64,000 bases of DNA from Ryuthela nishihirai (lineage: Eukaryota; Arthropoda; Arachnida; Araneae; Heptathelidae): NCBI GenBank assembly GCA_038380435.1, contig JAWZYU010000011.1, positions 75,885,501 to 75,949,500 of the forward strand. The letters run 5' to 3'. Shown piece by piece: positions 33,870 to 47,599 of the stretch. Made by a program: the position numbers and the translations under genes. The notes below the pieces were generated by a model. That model was not told where the DNA came from. It saw nothing but the letters and a program-made list of their open reading frames with translations, and did not search any database. Position 1 is the first letter of the stretch. The number at the start of each line of letters is the position of its first letter.

Positions 33870-34172
33870 CAGTGGTTCTCAAAGTTTAATGCTTCACGTA
33901 CCCCCTGGAAATGGGTAAGTAACTGGCGTACCCCTTGTATAGCTAGATAAAACTATAGTTATAGTATAACAATGGGATTAAAATAAAACATATATAAATA
34001 TACACATTTAATTTTTTATTCATAAATTACATATATCGATAAACATAAAAATTGGCATGAACAATTTAAGAAATCTTGTAAAATTATAAACATTTTACTG
34101 GGTAATCAGTGAAACAGTTCTCACGATGTACAACAAAAATATTTACCTCATACCCCACTTTGAGAACCCCTA
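33870..34172 (+). mobile_element. hAT MITE copy 2, 303 bp
   Basis: It begins cagtggttctcaaag and ends tttgagaacccctа-type (ttgagaacccc then ta). Flanks are identical octamers acctagag at 33862-33869 and 34173-34180, a perfect target duplication. The interior shares cacgtaccccctggaaatg and ataaaactatagttatagta with copies 1 and 3. Confidence 0.9.
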
Positions 34173-36588
34173 ACCTAGAGCATTAAAATGATCTTTTACG
34201 AACTCTTGAACTTCAGGCTGCGTTTCTAGCTTGATTTTGTGATGATACTCCGTTTTTACATAAAGATTACACACTTTGGCGGAAATTCTGTGGACGTTTA
34301 TCTAGTGTCCGGGCCGGATCTACGGGATATCCCCCCACCCCCTCTCTTGAGAATGCTAATAAGGGTTAATAGTGTAAAAATTATTAAATTTATGTATATT
34401 TCACGCATATATTTCAAGAACGTTTTCAAATATTTCTAAAACGGAGAGGAAAATATTATACTGCAAAGGAAATGTAGCATCTTACCCCCATCCCACCCGA
34501 CTTTGCTTTTTTTCTATATTCAGCATGCTTAGTATAAATTGCCGTTATAAATGTCTATAGATAAATGATCCAGTTACTTAAAACCCCTAAACAATTGCGT
34601 TAAAAGGTGGATAAAATTAAATTGTTTGCTTACATCGGTTAAGTCAGGTACTCCCATCAATATGATTCGAAAGTCAAGTTTAAAATAACCGAATTCTAAT
34701 TTAAGGAATGCCTTCGCTCTATTGCTGCATTATTAATTAATGAAATTGTGGCTGATTGTTGCGACCTATTTATGATCAAGTTACTTTATGCATAATAAAT
34801 ATAACGATTACAGTTTAATAAATAATTATAAATAGCTGAGGCAACATTCAGAATAATACAAAATAATGGCCGAATATTATGTAACTTTCTGTTTCAAATA
34901 TTCTGCATTTCCGCATTTTGGCTGTTGGTGCATCCCTAATTAACGCATACCAGATCTAACGGTTAGAATGACTCACTACTACACCGTCAGGCATGTCCTT
35001 GTGTAAGTGCTTGTGTACTGTATCAGAAATTGCTTTCCAATTTATCTCCGTCTTTGTTTAGGGAGTACTTTTTTAATTTTAGCATTAATATTTGACTATT
35101 AGTAATGAGATATCGATTTTTAAAAATAGCGACATTGCACTAAAAAATCAGAATTCCATCAATAAATCTATTACTATATCCTTTTTAAAAAAAATGTGAT
35201 AAAACACTATAAGTAAATTTGTTTCTTTTATTACAACAAACGATCAACGGGGACATTTTTTTTCTAAGTAAAAAAAATGCGCATCTAAATTTTCATGTTG
35301 ATGGTTTTGATTGGATACTTAAAACTAATCTTAACGAATATTTTTAGAAATTACTTCAGTTAACAATATAGTTGTTGGATTTGTTAGCTGGTTAAGTTTT
35401 TCAATATTTGACTAGTCTCGAAATTTAGCATTAAAGACACAAAACTTTTGAAAATTTCCAATCTTGTAAATTATCCAAAATTTTTTGCTTTCATGGAAAT
35501 ATCACCTGATGCATATTTTAATTTCACCAATTCATATTTTAATATTGTTCAGTCGCAGTTATTTTTTTTTCTATTTTGTATCTCCTTTTGTCGTATCACT
35601 GGCTTGGATAATGTTTTCTTAGAAATAAACTATTTTATTAACTCAGTCTCTGACCAGAATCTGTGAATGGAATTTTGAAATGTGCGTGTCTTTCAGAGCT
35701 CTTCAAGGCTAGGTAACTGTTAGAATTGATTGATTGAGTCGTTTAAAAAACAGGTGGAAAACGATATATCGATTAATCTTTATGAAATATTTAATATTTG
35801 CACTTCTTAAGCTATAGAATAAAATTTAAAAGAGATTGGCCCTCTGCATAACCTTGGTAAAGTTTTGAAAATATAGTTTTCAAAATGGAAATAAAATGAC
35901 AATAGGAAAAGAAAAAATTAAATTTTTTATTTAATATTTCAGCTACCAATGTTCTTCATATATTTGTAAAGTTCCAAAAAGCTGCACAGATCTGCTTTTG
36001 AAACCAGCGGGTGAATTGAAATGATATATCAACCAAAGAATATAAATAATTATGTAATATCTAGTTTTTAGATAAATATCTTTGAAAAAATTTCGAAAAA
36101 CTCATTACTACCATAAATATATATTTATAAAGTTGAGGAAAAATCTACCTTAGTCGAATTTCAAAAACAAAAAAGAGAAATCTAATGAAGAAATAAAATA
36201 ACAATTTTTATAAAACATGAAAAATATGACATATTCGAGTTTCTGTGCCAAAGTGATCATCGACTTGCAAAGATTTATGAATAGGCTTGTTAGTCACATA
36301 CGTGATATGATGAGAATTAGGTATTTTCCTACTCATTTACCTTCTGGAAATCCAGAAGTGTCATCTTATTTTTCCACCTGATAAAGAAATTCGGGTGATG
36401 AAACTTTTGGTCGAAGAGCTATCATTTCTCACTTTCACACCACCCTTTTGCTACGCATTTGGCATCCAAGATAACGATACAACAAGGTACAAACACTTAT
36501 CGATATCAATACAATAATGTTTTAAAAAGGAGGAGAAAGGCCATCTCTTTTCCACAAATTAATTGCACTATAGCTGTAATTGCAAAAC

Positions 36589-37760
36589 GACTCATCTTTT
36601 ATAGTGAAAACATGAACAGAGTAATTACAACACTCTAGAGAATAATTTATTAGATGAAAATGATGCTCTCCAATAGAAAGCAAAGAGCTTTACTTTGAAA
36701 TTTTATCTAGCTTGTTCTTGTTATTATAGTACAACAAACATCCCTAGTATTTTAGAAGTCCGTTTCACTAATTACTACAGCAGACAGGATTTGTGTTTTG
36801 AGGTTGTATTATATCTGGTAGCACTTTTTGCCTTTTCAATGTGATAAATTATCAAGTCACAAAGAATCAATAGTTCGGAGATGGGTAGAAAAATTGAACC
36901 CCTGTAGAGCTGTTATAGGAACCAGACGGAAGCTTCTAATCGAGATCATCCAGCATGTTCGGCAACTTGCATAGGTGTTATGACTCTCCAGCACAGGAAT
37001 CCAAGACTTAACATCCCGTCTCAAAGATAACATCTTTTCCAAATCCATCGCCGTCCCCTTTCTCACCGAGAACAGAACTGGAATCGGAGAAAATCACAAT
37101 ACTGTCAGTGTTGTGCTCGAGCCTGGGAACAATAGGCTACAAGCTTGTCACGCTGTGGCTGAGCTAACACACACTCCGATATTTCAAGTTTGGTCCAATA
37201 TAGCAGGTAACTAGTACTCTATCAGGTAGAGCAATATCCAGGTAGCTATTATACTAGGCAAAGCTGAAAAATGAATAAAAACCACAATAGGAGGAAGGCG
37301 ATTGTAAAAGTATGCTGCCTTTTAAAAACCTTCCTTAAAAACGAAGTGCCAAGTAATGAGGTTCCGTTCTTTCAGTTTCATGATTTAGAGATTTGGCTTT
37401 CAAAGGCAAAATTATGTCCATTGAATAAAGTAGAACATAAATGTGAAAGAAAAACTGCAAAAACATTTGAACACCTAAAGTAATTTATAGAATAATCATT
37501 ATGAATTGAATATCAGACGAGACATTTGACATTGGTGATTTCTTGTATTCCCGCGTTTTAAGATTTCATCTCACGGATCTTCGAAACAGAAATGTCACAA
37601 ACACTTTTGAACGATTTTCAATTCACTATGTGCTTGTTCTCCCATTGTCGAGTTTCCAAGGGATTATGAATTATTCCAGAAAATACAAGACTCATCTTTT
37701 ATAGTGAAAGTACAAGCAGAGTAATTATAACAAACTAGAGAATAGTTTATGCATAAAATT
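36589..37760. repeat. 72 bp direct repeat pair (36589-36660 and 37688-37760)
   Basis: Both segments read gactcatcttttatagtgaaa, then cagagtaattа-type and tagagaata with few differences, 1.1 kb apart. The interval holds a SINE and otherwise unrecognised sequence. It may be an old segmental duplication or short terminal repeats of an element. Confidence 0.6.
36850..37175 (-). mobile_element. tRNA-derived SINE, family C copy 1
   Basis: The minus strand starts with a tRNA-like head (ttagctcagccacagcg ... caggctcgagc). A body follows with gagaaaggggacggcgatgg, ttggaaaaga and gggatgttaag. The body matches the plus-strand copy at 43085 (gaccccgatggacttgagaa, gggacgttaag). Confidence 0.65.
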
Positions 37761-37786
37761 TTACGAAAATGTGGAAACATTAATAT

Positions 37787-37820
37787 GTAAGTATTAATAT
37801 TAATTGATATTAATACTTAC
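37787..37820. repeat. Perfect 14 bp hairpin
   Basis: gtaagtattaatat (37787-37800) pairs exactly with atattaatacttac (37807-37820) across the loop taattg. Confidence 0.8.
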
Positions 37821-40294
37821 GTGCAAATCGCAATATGTTCCTTATTCCGAATTTATTCAGCATTTAAAATGAATTTTATTTGTGTAATATGTTTTTTTTT
37901 CAAATTATATTTTGTATGTAACTGGAATTGAATTATTGCTACAGATATTACTAACGTCTCCTTCAGTGCTCCAAACTGTAAAGTTTTACATTTTAGTTTA
38001 CTTACGTGGAGATTTTATGTAATGAAACTTACTGAATATTCAGCTCTAATTAACGGACATTTCCTAGATTTTAAATGCGAACTTTTATACGACACATGCT
38101 CGGACTATTGTGTGGCATTTTTAAGTAAATGTTGGAACATTTATAAAAATAATTTGTACTCTAGCATGATTGAGAGTTGTATGTGTTTTATATGCACATC
38201 TGCATAGGATGATAATGCACCGAAATGAATGCTTAAATAGTCTACTTGATATGGAAATTTCTCCATCTGGAAGGGGTCACATAGACAAAGGTCACATTGT
38301 GCTTAACAGTAGTTGGCAACATGCAGAGTAAATGATAATGCTTACAAACTGCAATATATGACATTTATTGCAGAAACAATGGCACCATCAATATGTAGTA
38401 TGCCCTCTTGAATATACTGACGAGAGCAGAAACAGACTGAGACTTTTTGAACAACGCTCACTCATCAATAGTTCAATAAACTTAAAGAGAGGTAAATTCC
38501 ATTCGAATTCTACTCTCACTAGTCCTTTTGTGCTGTTGATTAGCGGTTTATAGCTCTCTCCACTATGAATGCTTCACCAGGAAGAGAAACGGACACTCCT
38601 ACACAGAAAAACTAAGACAAAGCTTTCCCATATTGTCACCCACAAAAATTAAGACAAAAAAATCCTCCTACTCCCACCAAGAAAAAAACTACGACAAAAC
38701 TTCCAAATAGTCCCATCCAAAGGCCCATCTCAGGCCACCTTCTCAGACAGTGCTTGTATTAGCTGCTTAGCTACCTTCCAATCTTGAACTTCAGGATAGG
38801 AAGTAGCTATTACAACTGTTCTATCAGTGATGACCTTTCGATTTTTTTTTTACTTTTACAACACCTGTATCAGCCGTCTTCAAGAAGTTACTGAGAGGTA
38901 CTCTTGTCCTGACGGGATTGCTGCCAACACTTACTAATGGCTCATATATCCCGGCCAACGTGGACTACTATTTGGAGGTGGATCTGAAATACTCGCAGAA
39001 GTTCACTCTCCTACCTCTTTCAAAGGCACCGAGTTAAGCGTAACAATATGTCTCTCAGCTTTATGAACTTTATGCAATACGTCTCTCATGCATTTTAACC
39101 GCTTACGCATCATATCAATACGAAACTGGAAATCATTGCTAAACGAATTTCAACTATTGATGAACACCACAGCCAACAGATTCTTATAACTATCCTTCTG
39201 TCAGCTGCAATTTCATTGGAATAATGATCATCTCCATACAAATATATGCCAAGTTTCGAGCGCATCCATTTCTTCTTGTAGATAGAAATTTCGATGGTGA
39301 AGATGGCTATATATGAGCACTATTGCATAGTAAGATACAAATATAGCCATCTATTTTAAAGTTGGTAAGATCATGAAAATTGCTTTTGTCTGCTGTGTAT
39401 CTTCAGGTTCTGATAATATATTAGCTTCTGTTAATTATTTTTAGTTTAATTTTCTCATATATGGAGAATCAGAACAATAGTTGAAAAAATCATTCAGAAC
39501 TTTGAAAACTCTGAATTACAGTTGATATCCTTTTAATTTGAACTTAATAAATGCAAAGAGATAACGTATTTTTATGGATTTGCAAAGAAAATAATTCGTT
39601 GAGAAGTGTGCATTTACTTAACGTATCTGCATATCGATTTAACCAGTTTTAAAACACGTTCAAACTAAAATCAAGTGCTGATTTAGAGGGGTAACTTTAA
39701 TATTTTATTCAGGACTGTGATTTGAGAAAACGTAGTGATTTTAGTGGATTTATAAAATATTGTCCTTCTTGTCCATTTGTTAGGGCTGGTATTCTGTAAG
39801 CTGTATGTAGTCTTCTAGATGTTGTAAAAGGTATTTCAAATTTTGGTGGTATAATGATATCATGTTCTTTAAAATGAAAACTAAAATTAATAGTGTTGAT
39901 TAGTAAAAAAAATTGTGCTTCAAAGTTAACTGAAAAATCATTTTTACTAATTTCGTGTAAATACTATCATATTGTATGATGGCAACATGGAACATTTAAG
40001 AACAAATCATAAGTTACTTTAAGTGAATATTGACTCAAATACCTAACACAATTTTGGTACTTCATGTAAAATTAATTTACAAATAATCTTGTTTACATTC
40101 ACCTTTATTTCTCAACAGTCCTATTATTTGGAAATTACCTAGTAGGTAGAAATAACGGTATTCTAACAGTTAACTTTGTTCAGCAATGAATGCATTCTTT
40201 ATTTCAAAAATTTTACATTGAACAGTTATTTGTTCTTGAATAATTTTCATCATTTTTAAAAAATTATTTTTCGTTTCATTTCATACCTTTTAGC

Positions 40295-40332
40295 TTTGAT
40301 ATCAAAATAATGTTCATTATTTTGATATCAAA
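40295..40332. repeat. Perfect 18 bp palindrome with 2-base loop
   Basis: tttgatatcaaaataatg (40295-40312) pairs exactly with 40315-40332, leaving only tt between the arms. Such tight palindromes would extrude readily and are prone to deletion. Confidence 0.85.
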
Positions 40333-42555
40333 AATAACTGAAAAATAAATAAACAAATCAAGCAAAATATTTGGAACACCCATTTCTATTTATTTGTTTT
40401 TGTTTCAAAACTAGTTTCAAATACCATGGCCTAAAAAGTAGTTTAATAAAAACTTTAAAGTTTATTTTCCCAAGTTATATTTCACAGTTTTACTTTCAAG
40501 ATTAATTGGTGAGTAATTTTCTTTACTTTGGTGTTTGTAAATCATGGCATGGTGCATGACAGTGATGCCGAAGATTAATAAAGCATAAAATTGCAGCCGT
40601 TTTTTAATTTTTTTCTCAAGAATTATTTTTGCTAATTATTAAAGCAATTTGGTGTATCATATATGTGAGCAAAACTATTGCGTTACTAAATGATGCCTAA
40701 ATGTAAAGCTAACTTTTACATTATTTTTCTGAAGTAAAAGATAGTATTATGATAACGCATTATTTATATAATGTATATGACTTTACATATTCATATATCA
40801 TTTGTATGACTCCAAAAGTAGTCTTTCCATTTGTTATATATTCATCAACTTTTCGTACCTCTTAAACATAGCACCAAATATCATTAATTATTCGTTAAGC
40901 GAAACAATAGTAACTTGAAATGCTAAAAACTTATTATTTCATTAGACATATTCAATTTATAACGTTGCTGTAAAATGCAGTTTTCATTCAATAGACGGAA
41001 CACAATTTTTACAAGTTTCATTTTATGATGTTTTCTGGATTTCTGATTTTAAAAACGGACAATCGGTTGTAAGAATCGCAAAGCAGAGAGATAAAACTTT
41101 TTAGATTGATTTCTTAATTAAAGCATCTAGAAGAATGATAGGTTTCAAATTAACCAATGTTAATGGTGGCAAAACATCAAAATTACTAGTATTATTTCAA
41201 AAAAACAACAAATTTACAAATATAGGATAATCCGATCAGTCTGAATTAAAAAATTAACTAACGTTAATGAGAACTCAAACTTATGAATAACCCATTTCAG
41301 TCCGCAGACGAAAACAATGGTCATCAGTAAAAGTATTTTTCATTCTCACATTTGTGTTTTTAAATGAGAGATATTCTGTTTGTTTGTTTTTTGTTTGGAT
41401 CTATTACATTATGTCATTACTTAGTTTATATTGCTAGAAATTGGTGTAGAGAATCTTATTCTCCTTGGCAACACTACGAGAAAATCGTTTACTTCTAATG
41501 AAATAAATTGAAACTACATAAAACCTTGATACAAATTATGACTTATATTAAACATATTTGGCCTTGAAAGGATTAAAAATACAGGATTAGAAGATAAAGA
41601 ATAAGTCGATTTCAAAACTTCTAAGAAACTCACAATAATTTTAGTTTTTAGAAAAGGGAAGCAAACGATTATATCAACGAATGAGAGGAAAATCAAGATT
41701 TATTCGTGATGGATTTTGTCAATATTTCTGAAGGTAGATACTTCTGAATAAAGCTGCCAACTTGAGAACTGAGAGCTCAAAACATCCTGCCGCATCATTA
41801 ATGTGTACAAAAATTTGTTTTATGGTCTGACAAATAAAAATTTCATAACTGGAAACCTTTAATTTTTAGAGAATGTAACCCATTGATTCTGAAACGTTCT
41901 ATGCTCACGGCAAGAGGGAACATATAGCTCTTACGGTGATGCTAAACTGCAAGGTGCATTCTGGGATATAGATCTCCAGAAAAGTTTCGCTGTGCCATTT
42001 GTGTATTCATATCAATCGATGGAGCATACAGCTTATATAGCATATATATCTATTGGGACCCTTAGTTTACTTTAATTTTCAAGATGTCGTGTGTTCACAT
42101 GGTTGTACTAACCGCTGCAGTAAGAAAATTCCAGGAATAACTTTTCACATGTGAATTTTTAATATTGCTCAATTCCGTGAACATCGGAAACATACATCGT
42201 TCTAGATTAAATTTTACTTTTCATGATTCCTTGTATTAACCATTAAAGAATACATATAAACTAGCTTCAGTATTCTAAAAATATTCCAGAATACACGGGT
42301 TAATAGCCCTAAATTTCCCCAAATAAATACATATGTGATATAAACAGTTTTAAAATTGAGGCTTGTTTGTATTTAGGTTTACTCCTGTAGTAATACAAAT
42401 AAGCCTATATAAGTGTAATTTGTCTGGTTTTTTATACAGAAATTTAGCTGGATTTATCATAAACCCCAAGTCAATTTTTGTATTAAGAGCAACTTCAGGT
42501 TTGCTTTTAAATATCTGCAGTGGTAAGAATACTTTTATTACAATAGTACCTGTTA

Positions 42556-42653
42556 TTTTTCTGCTGAGGTCCCGCCTCTTCACAGACCTATGGCGTATAA
42601 ACTGCCAGGCTTCTCAGGCATCTGTGGTAAGCAGCTGTTTGAGGGAGGTATTC
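42556..42653 (+). mobile_element. SINE family B body, 5'-truncated
   Basis: ttctgctgaggtcccgcc, cacagacctatggcgtataa, ctgtggtaagcagctgtttg and agggaggtatt match the body of the full copy at 48925. The tRNA-like head is absent. Confidence 0.7.
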
Positions 42654-42886
42654 CATATATAATTTATACCACCATTCCTACCTCCATGAATAGTACAGAG
42701 ATGTCAAACTCATAATGACTATGGGATAGTTTGTTATGTTAAAACTTATTTTTTAATAGCTTTCATAAAATGTTCGATAGAAATATAAGAAATAGTGCAT
42801 TACTTTAATTTGCTTTCATATTTTTATTAGAAAATAGATACCTTTTCATAAGGGAATTATTTCAAACTGTAGCATAAAAATTTATA

Positions 42887-42899
42887 GGGGGGGGGGGGG
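42887..42899 (+). repeat. Poly-G run (13 G)
   Basis: An uninterrupted run of 13 G. Similar runs occur at 54824-54838 (G) and around 59883-59897 (C). They may be unstable and error-prone in the assembly. Confidence 0.9.
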
Positions 42900-43084
42900 A
42901 AACAATACAGAAGAAAATATTTTTCTGCATCTGAGTGAAGCAGTTTTACTTGGGATATATGTTATCCATATTTTAAAATAATATTCCAGCTTTCGTAAAA
43001 TAGTCTTAACAGTATGCTCAACAAAAAACAGTTCGCAGGATTGACACTTTGTTTAAAGTCATAGCTCTCATTCCCAAATTTCTA

Positions 43085-43275
43085 TGGGGCGGGGATAGCT
43101 CAGTGGGCTCGTAATCTGCAGTTCCCAGGTTCGAGTCCCAGCTGGGCCAGCATTGAGATTTATCTCCACAAAACTTCCCGCCCTGCCCACGATCTGAAGG
43201 GGACCCCGATGGACTTGAGAAGATCGCCGTCCGTCAGATGGGACGTTAAGAGTGGTCCGTGTGTCAGCACTGCAT
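43085..43275 (+). mobile_element. tRNA-derived SINE, family C copy 2
   Basis: The A box tagctcagtggg (about 43096-43107) and B box ggttcgagtcc (43128-43138) are excellent. The body has gggccagcattgag, ccccgatggacttgagaaga, gccgtccgtcagatgggacg, ttaagagtggtccgtgtg, and an A-rich tail near 43280-43310. The short A-to-B distance shows that the anticodon region is reduced. This is the best-preserved member of its family here. Confidence 0.85.
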
Positions 43276-43675
43276 CATTAAAAATTTTAAAAGGTTAAAA
43301 AAAAAGCATCTTGTATTAAACCATTTACATCAATAAAAATATTTTCTGAAAAAACAACTGAGAAATTGAAATAATTATATTTTTCTAGTTCTAAGTATTA
43401 TTGTCTTAAATAGTTTAGCAGAAGAAAATAATCCAAATAAAATCCAATGAAACTAATTATGTAAATAAATGTTTAAAAAAATGAAAAATGAAAAAAAAAT
43501 TAATAAAATTTGCCTTTATTTCCTTTTTATTGACCATATTAATTCGAAACAAAGTAGAACCTCTAATCATATATGTTTAAAAAAAGTAATGTTGCAAGCA
43601 GTTCGATCAATATACCAAAAATTAATGTATTTTATAAGTAAATTGATTTTATTTACAACAGCTGTGAGGTATGTT

Positions 43676-44180
43676 TACCCTACTATATATAATGAAATGC
43701 TATGTGACAAATGCGATTTATATCCAAAATGCAGAACACCTGTAGTAAACGAAATGCAATCGTTGTCAAATGTTTCTTGGACACCAAAGGGGGCGTGGCA
43801 TATTTGCAGTCGGTGTCAGCGTCTAGTATGGAAAACGACTCACATGCTCCCTCCTATTCTTCCTACCACCATGGGCACACTATATTTGACCGTGAATTCT
43901 CGCAGCACACTAAGACTTTGAGCTGGCAACACTACGAGGGACTCGTGCATGAGCAGTTTGCCTTCAATAACAGCCATTTCTGTAGAGTTTTTTATAAACG
44001 CAGAGCAAGTCTGTTCACGTTCTGACATGTATTGAGATTATTGCTTAGGCAGTACGTGTAATTAGCATGTTTTGTGTCAGTGATAGAAAGTAGCAACAAA
44101 ATGGCTAATAAATTTCTTTTCATCTGCATTATCATCCGACATTTTGCGGCACATCTGGCGAATCTCGAGGCACATCCTTT
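43676..44180. other. GC-richer unassigned island
   Basis: This stretch stands out from its AT-rich surroundings and has frames of 104 and 150 residues, neither recognisable. It holds gggggcgtggc, also present at 7605 next to the fold-back element, and tggcaacactacgag, also present at 41466. It is probably part of an unidentified repeat. Confidence 0.35.
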
Positions 44181-45364
44181 TAGAATCACTGATATAACAA
44201 CAGCTTACGATTTTTACAGCTTCAGTCTAAATCTTAAGTAGTTTCCGCAATATTTTCTGATAGTTTAAAACTTCAATGTGATCATAAAATAGTTTAGAAA
44301 TCTGAAAACTTAGCACACTCCTCTAAACATCACATTTCGCCAGGTGCACAGTGTAATTTATACCTTAATTCTGAATTTTACTAAGGAAAATGTAACTACA
44401 GTTCAAGAAACCGAATCACTTAATATAGAGATTTTGAAGCGTTTCAAATCAAAAATAACGTCAAAGCACAAATTTCAGTTGCCTAATAAAGGGATTAAAA
44501 CTGTAAAATTTACTATGTTTAAAACGATTCGTCTATTTTTTTCCTGAAACTTAAGGAGATTAATTAATATTTTTGCCTGTATGAACTGATTACTGAATGA
44601 CTTTTTCATGCAGTAGATCTATTCTTCACAATGCTTCTCATAATGATATTTCTTTTCTAACAAGACTAATAATCTTGTACCATCCTGCGAAACAACAATG
44701 TCTCGACCTCTGTAACGACACTCAGGAACAATTAGCCAAGAATCTGAAAGTTCGTTATTTGCTGTCTACGCTGCCAAAATTCAGGCCACGGTTACTCTAG
44801 TATCTCAGTCCTGCCCAACATTCTCAGTGTCCATTTTTAATTTTTGAAGATATTTAAGCAACCTAGGTTCAATAATAAAACATCCAAGCGAAGAAATGAA
44901 AATGTTCCCACATAAACAGAGAAAGGAAAAAACCGCACAAAAGGCTGACATTAGATATAAGAATATACATTAAAAAATTGAATCTAAAGGCTTTCAATGG
45001 ATAGAATATAAAGGCTTCACCTTCTAGACGACATTGATGCTGAAGCATTTCTGAATGTCACTAGATTTGTTGAAAATGGTATGTGGTGTCACAGGAATCT
45101 GTTGTAATTAGGAAGACAGCAAAGACATTTAGATCAAATTGTTTTTATCTCTTTAAAACAAGAAACCTTCAACCTCCCATAAGACTATGACCTCCGCAAA
45201 TTCTTTTGCTGCTGTAGACTTCTGCTTCGAGGGATATTTAAAAGTAGATTCTCTTTAAAACCAATTTTATTTTCAATTAAATCTCTGCAAACATTATCCT
45301 TTCATTTCTATTAAATAATAGCTTTAGTCGTCTTATATTAAACTACATATTAAAAAAAAATAAA

Positions 45365-45537
45365 TACTCCCTCAAGTAGTTGCTTGCCACAGAGGTCTGA
45401 CAAGAAACAGTCAGTTTATAAGCCATGGTTGGAGTGTGAGGAAGGAATGACCTCAGCAAAAAGACAACTAAAACATCTATGCCTAATGCAGGGCTCGAAC
45501 CCAGGTTCAATAATTATGGCATCCAAGTGAAGAGTCT
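45365..45537 (-). mobile_element. SINE family B, diverged full-length copy
   Basis: The minus strand has a B box (gggttcgagccc; plus-strand 45491-45502), ctgaggtcattcc, tataaactgactg, cctctgtggcaagcaactac and agggagtattt. It aligns end to end with the copy at 48925. Confidence 0.7.
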
Positions 45538-47599
45538 CTTTGAACAGCTAATATAAGTTTATTTAGTTTTATACTTTAAATATAATGAAAAACTGCATTA
45601 AATATGTTTAATAAAGGACGTTGTTTCATGGGCTAATTGCGTAAAGTGTAGGTTTAATTTTTCTTGAATATTCGATAGTTTTATTCTAAAAACGTTAATT
45701 TCGATTTTTGGAGTTAAAATCACAATTTGAGGAAGAATTTTCATTAATAAATTATGGGTAGGTCTCTTGAAAAGGATTGCTAAGAGGTTATTATTTTCGA
45801 AATCGTTGTCAAAATTGCATTATTTTGGCAATTCTGGTACAGGGAAAATATTCCTTAAATTTTCTTTTTTTTTTCTAAATTAGATTTTATTTTGCAAATC
45901 ATGAAGCGCAAACGTTTCGTTTATATGTCAAAGCGAACAGCTTTTATCTTACTTTAACAGCACAATATTTATAGGTAAATTTGTATATTGATTGATCCTG
46001 ATGTAAGAGTGCATAATTTATTGGTAGCTCGTGACATCAAATGAAAGTAAAATTAAAACACTTGAAATAACATGAATAGAGCGGAAGCAAGAAATGAATA
46101 TTAAATTATTAAACGCAGATAAAATTGTACCAAAGTAATAAATAAAATTCTAATAATGTTAAAAATTATATGTTAGAAAAATGAAATGAAAATAACAAAA
46201 ATCTAAATTGAAGAGAAATTAGAAATTATGAAACGCAATAAAAACCATAGTACAAAGAAATGCCCATTATATAACACAACATAGATCAATGCATAAAAGC
46301 AAGGAATAAAAATTCTAAAAAATCAATTGAAATGAAGAGGAGGAAAAACAAGCAATAGAAACTGTACAAGAAGGACCAAAAGAGATTGAAAGATGGAGTG
46401 TAGTGGAAAAATAGTGTAGTGGAAAAATAACAAGGAATTCAAATTAAATAATGCAATGGAAATAGTGATGAATAAATAATGAATTGAAATTAAAGAATGA
46501 AACACATATGAAGAGTACAATGCAAAATTAAATAAGAAATAAAATTACTATAACTGAATTCTACATTATAAAAAAAAATAAATTAGGCAATAGAAATTTA
46601 ATAGGTGCAACTTTGTTTTATATCTGAACTCGTTAAAGATAACAAATAGATAAAATTTGTATTCACACAACAAAAGATTCGCGTTTCTAAAAAAACGTAC
46701 TGAATATGATTTATTCTTGGGCAAATTCTTATTTAAAATTTGAAATAACTAAGCTGGCATGAAGATTGCCTACTCAAGTCTTATTCTCAGAAACCTTCGC
46801 CCCCAATCTCAAACAAAATTTTTGAAATCTTCGCGAAACTAAAAATTTCTGACCCCTTCCCCCCCGCGACAAAATCTTAGATATGTCCTTGATCAATACT
46901 CATGCAAAGTATTTACTATGTATAAGTACGTCATAGTACGCAAAGCCCTTACTATGACATAAAGGATTTTTCATCTGGAACTGGTCAGAAAGGGTAAAAA
47001 GAGAAAAACCTTCTCTGCAGAGGCTTAAAAATCTGGTTCCCATAATGTTTCAGTCCACCGTGTGATCTGTCATTAGCAAAAGTTTATTCTGTAACAAAAA
47101 AACGTTTTTCATTACTAAAGATTCCTAAAGATCAATCATTTCCTTGTTTTGCTCATTAGATAGGAAGAGACAAATTTCCTGCTATCCTGATGTTAAGATT
47201 CTTAAATACGGTGAGATAATATCTGATTTCTAGTGCAATCATGATATGCACCTTGGGTTGTCAAGCTCCTGGTTGAAAGATATGACGTCATGGGCATAAT
47301 GTATATATACTATCTGCCTACCCTGGAATTTTGAACTTAGTACGCCATAGAGGCCCTAAATTGGTAGAAGTTGGCCATCTCAAAATTGGACGCCATGTTT
47401 TGTCGTCTCTCGGATTGTTTGGCGTGCAGAGCTGAATACTTATGGATTATAGAAAATGTTAGCGTAATATTTGATACAGATTGCAGTGCTCAGGATTTGA
47501 AGCACATTAGAAAATGGCTAAAAACGAAAAGCAAATTTTATGGCATTTTTTAAAAAAGAAAGAGATAATAATTTCACTTTATCTTCTCTCTGTAGACAT

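Noticed and set aside
38860..39060. Possible coding fragment (frames such as NGSYIPANVDYYLEVD)
   Set aside because: There is no recognisable family, the frame is short, and no splice sites are convincing.
43469..43921. 150-residue frame
   Set aside because: Its first half is a lysine/isoleucine-rich AT sequence with no family resemblance, it overlaps another frame of similar length, and there is no splice or promoter support.
46080..46560. Purine-rich region as a possible matrix-attachment or replication feature
   Set aside because: It is just degenerate aaat/gaaat low-complexity sequence. Nothing specific supports a function.
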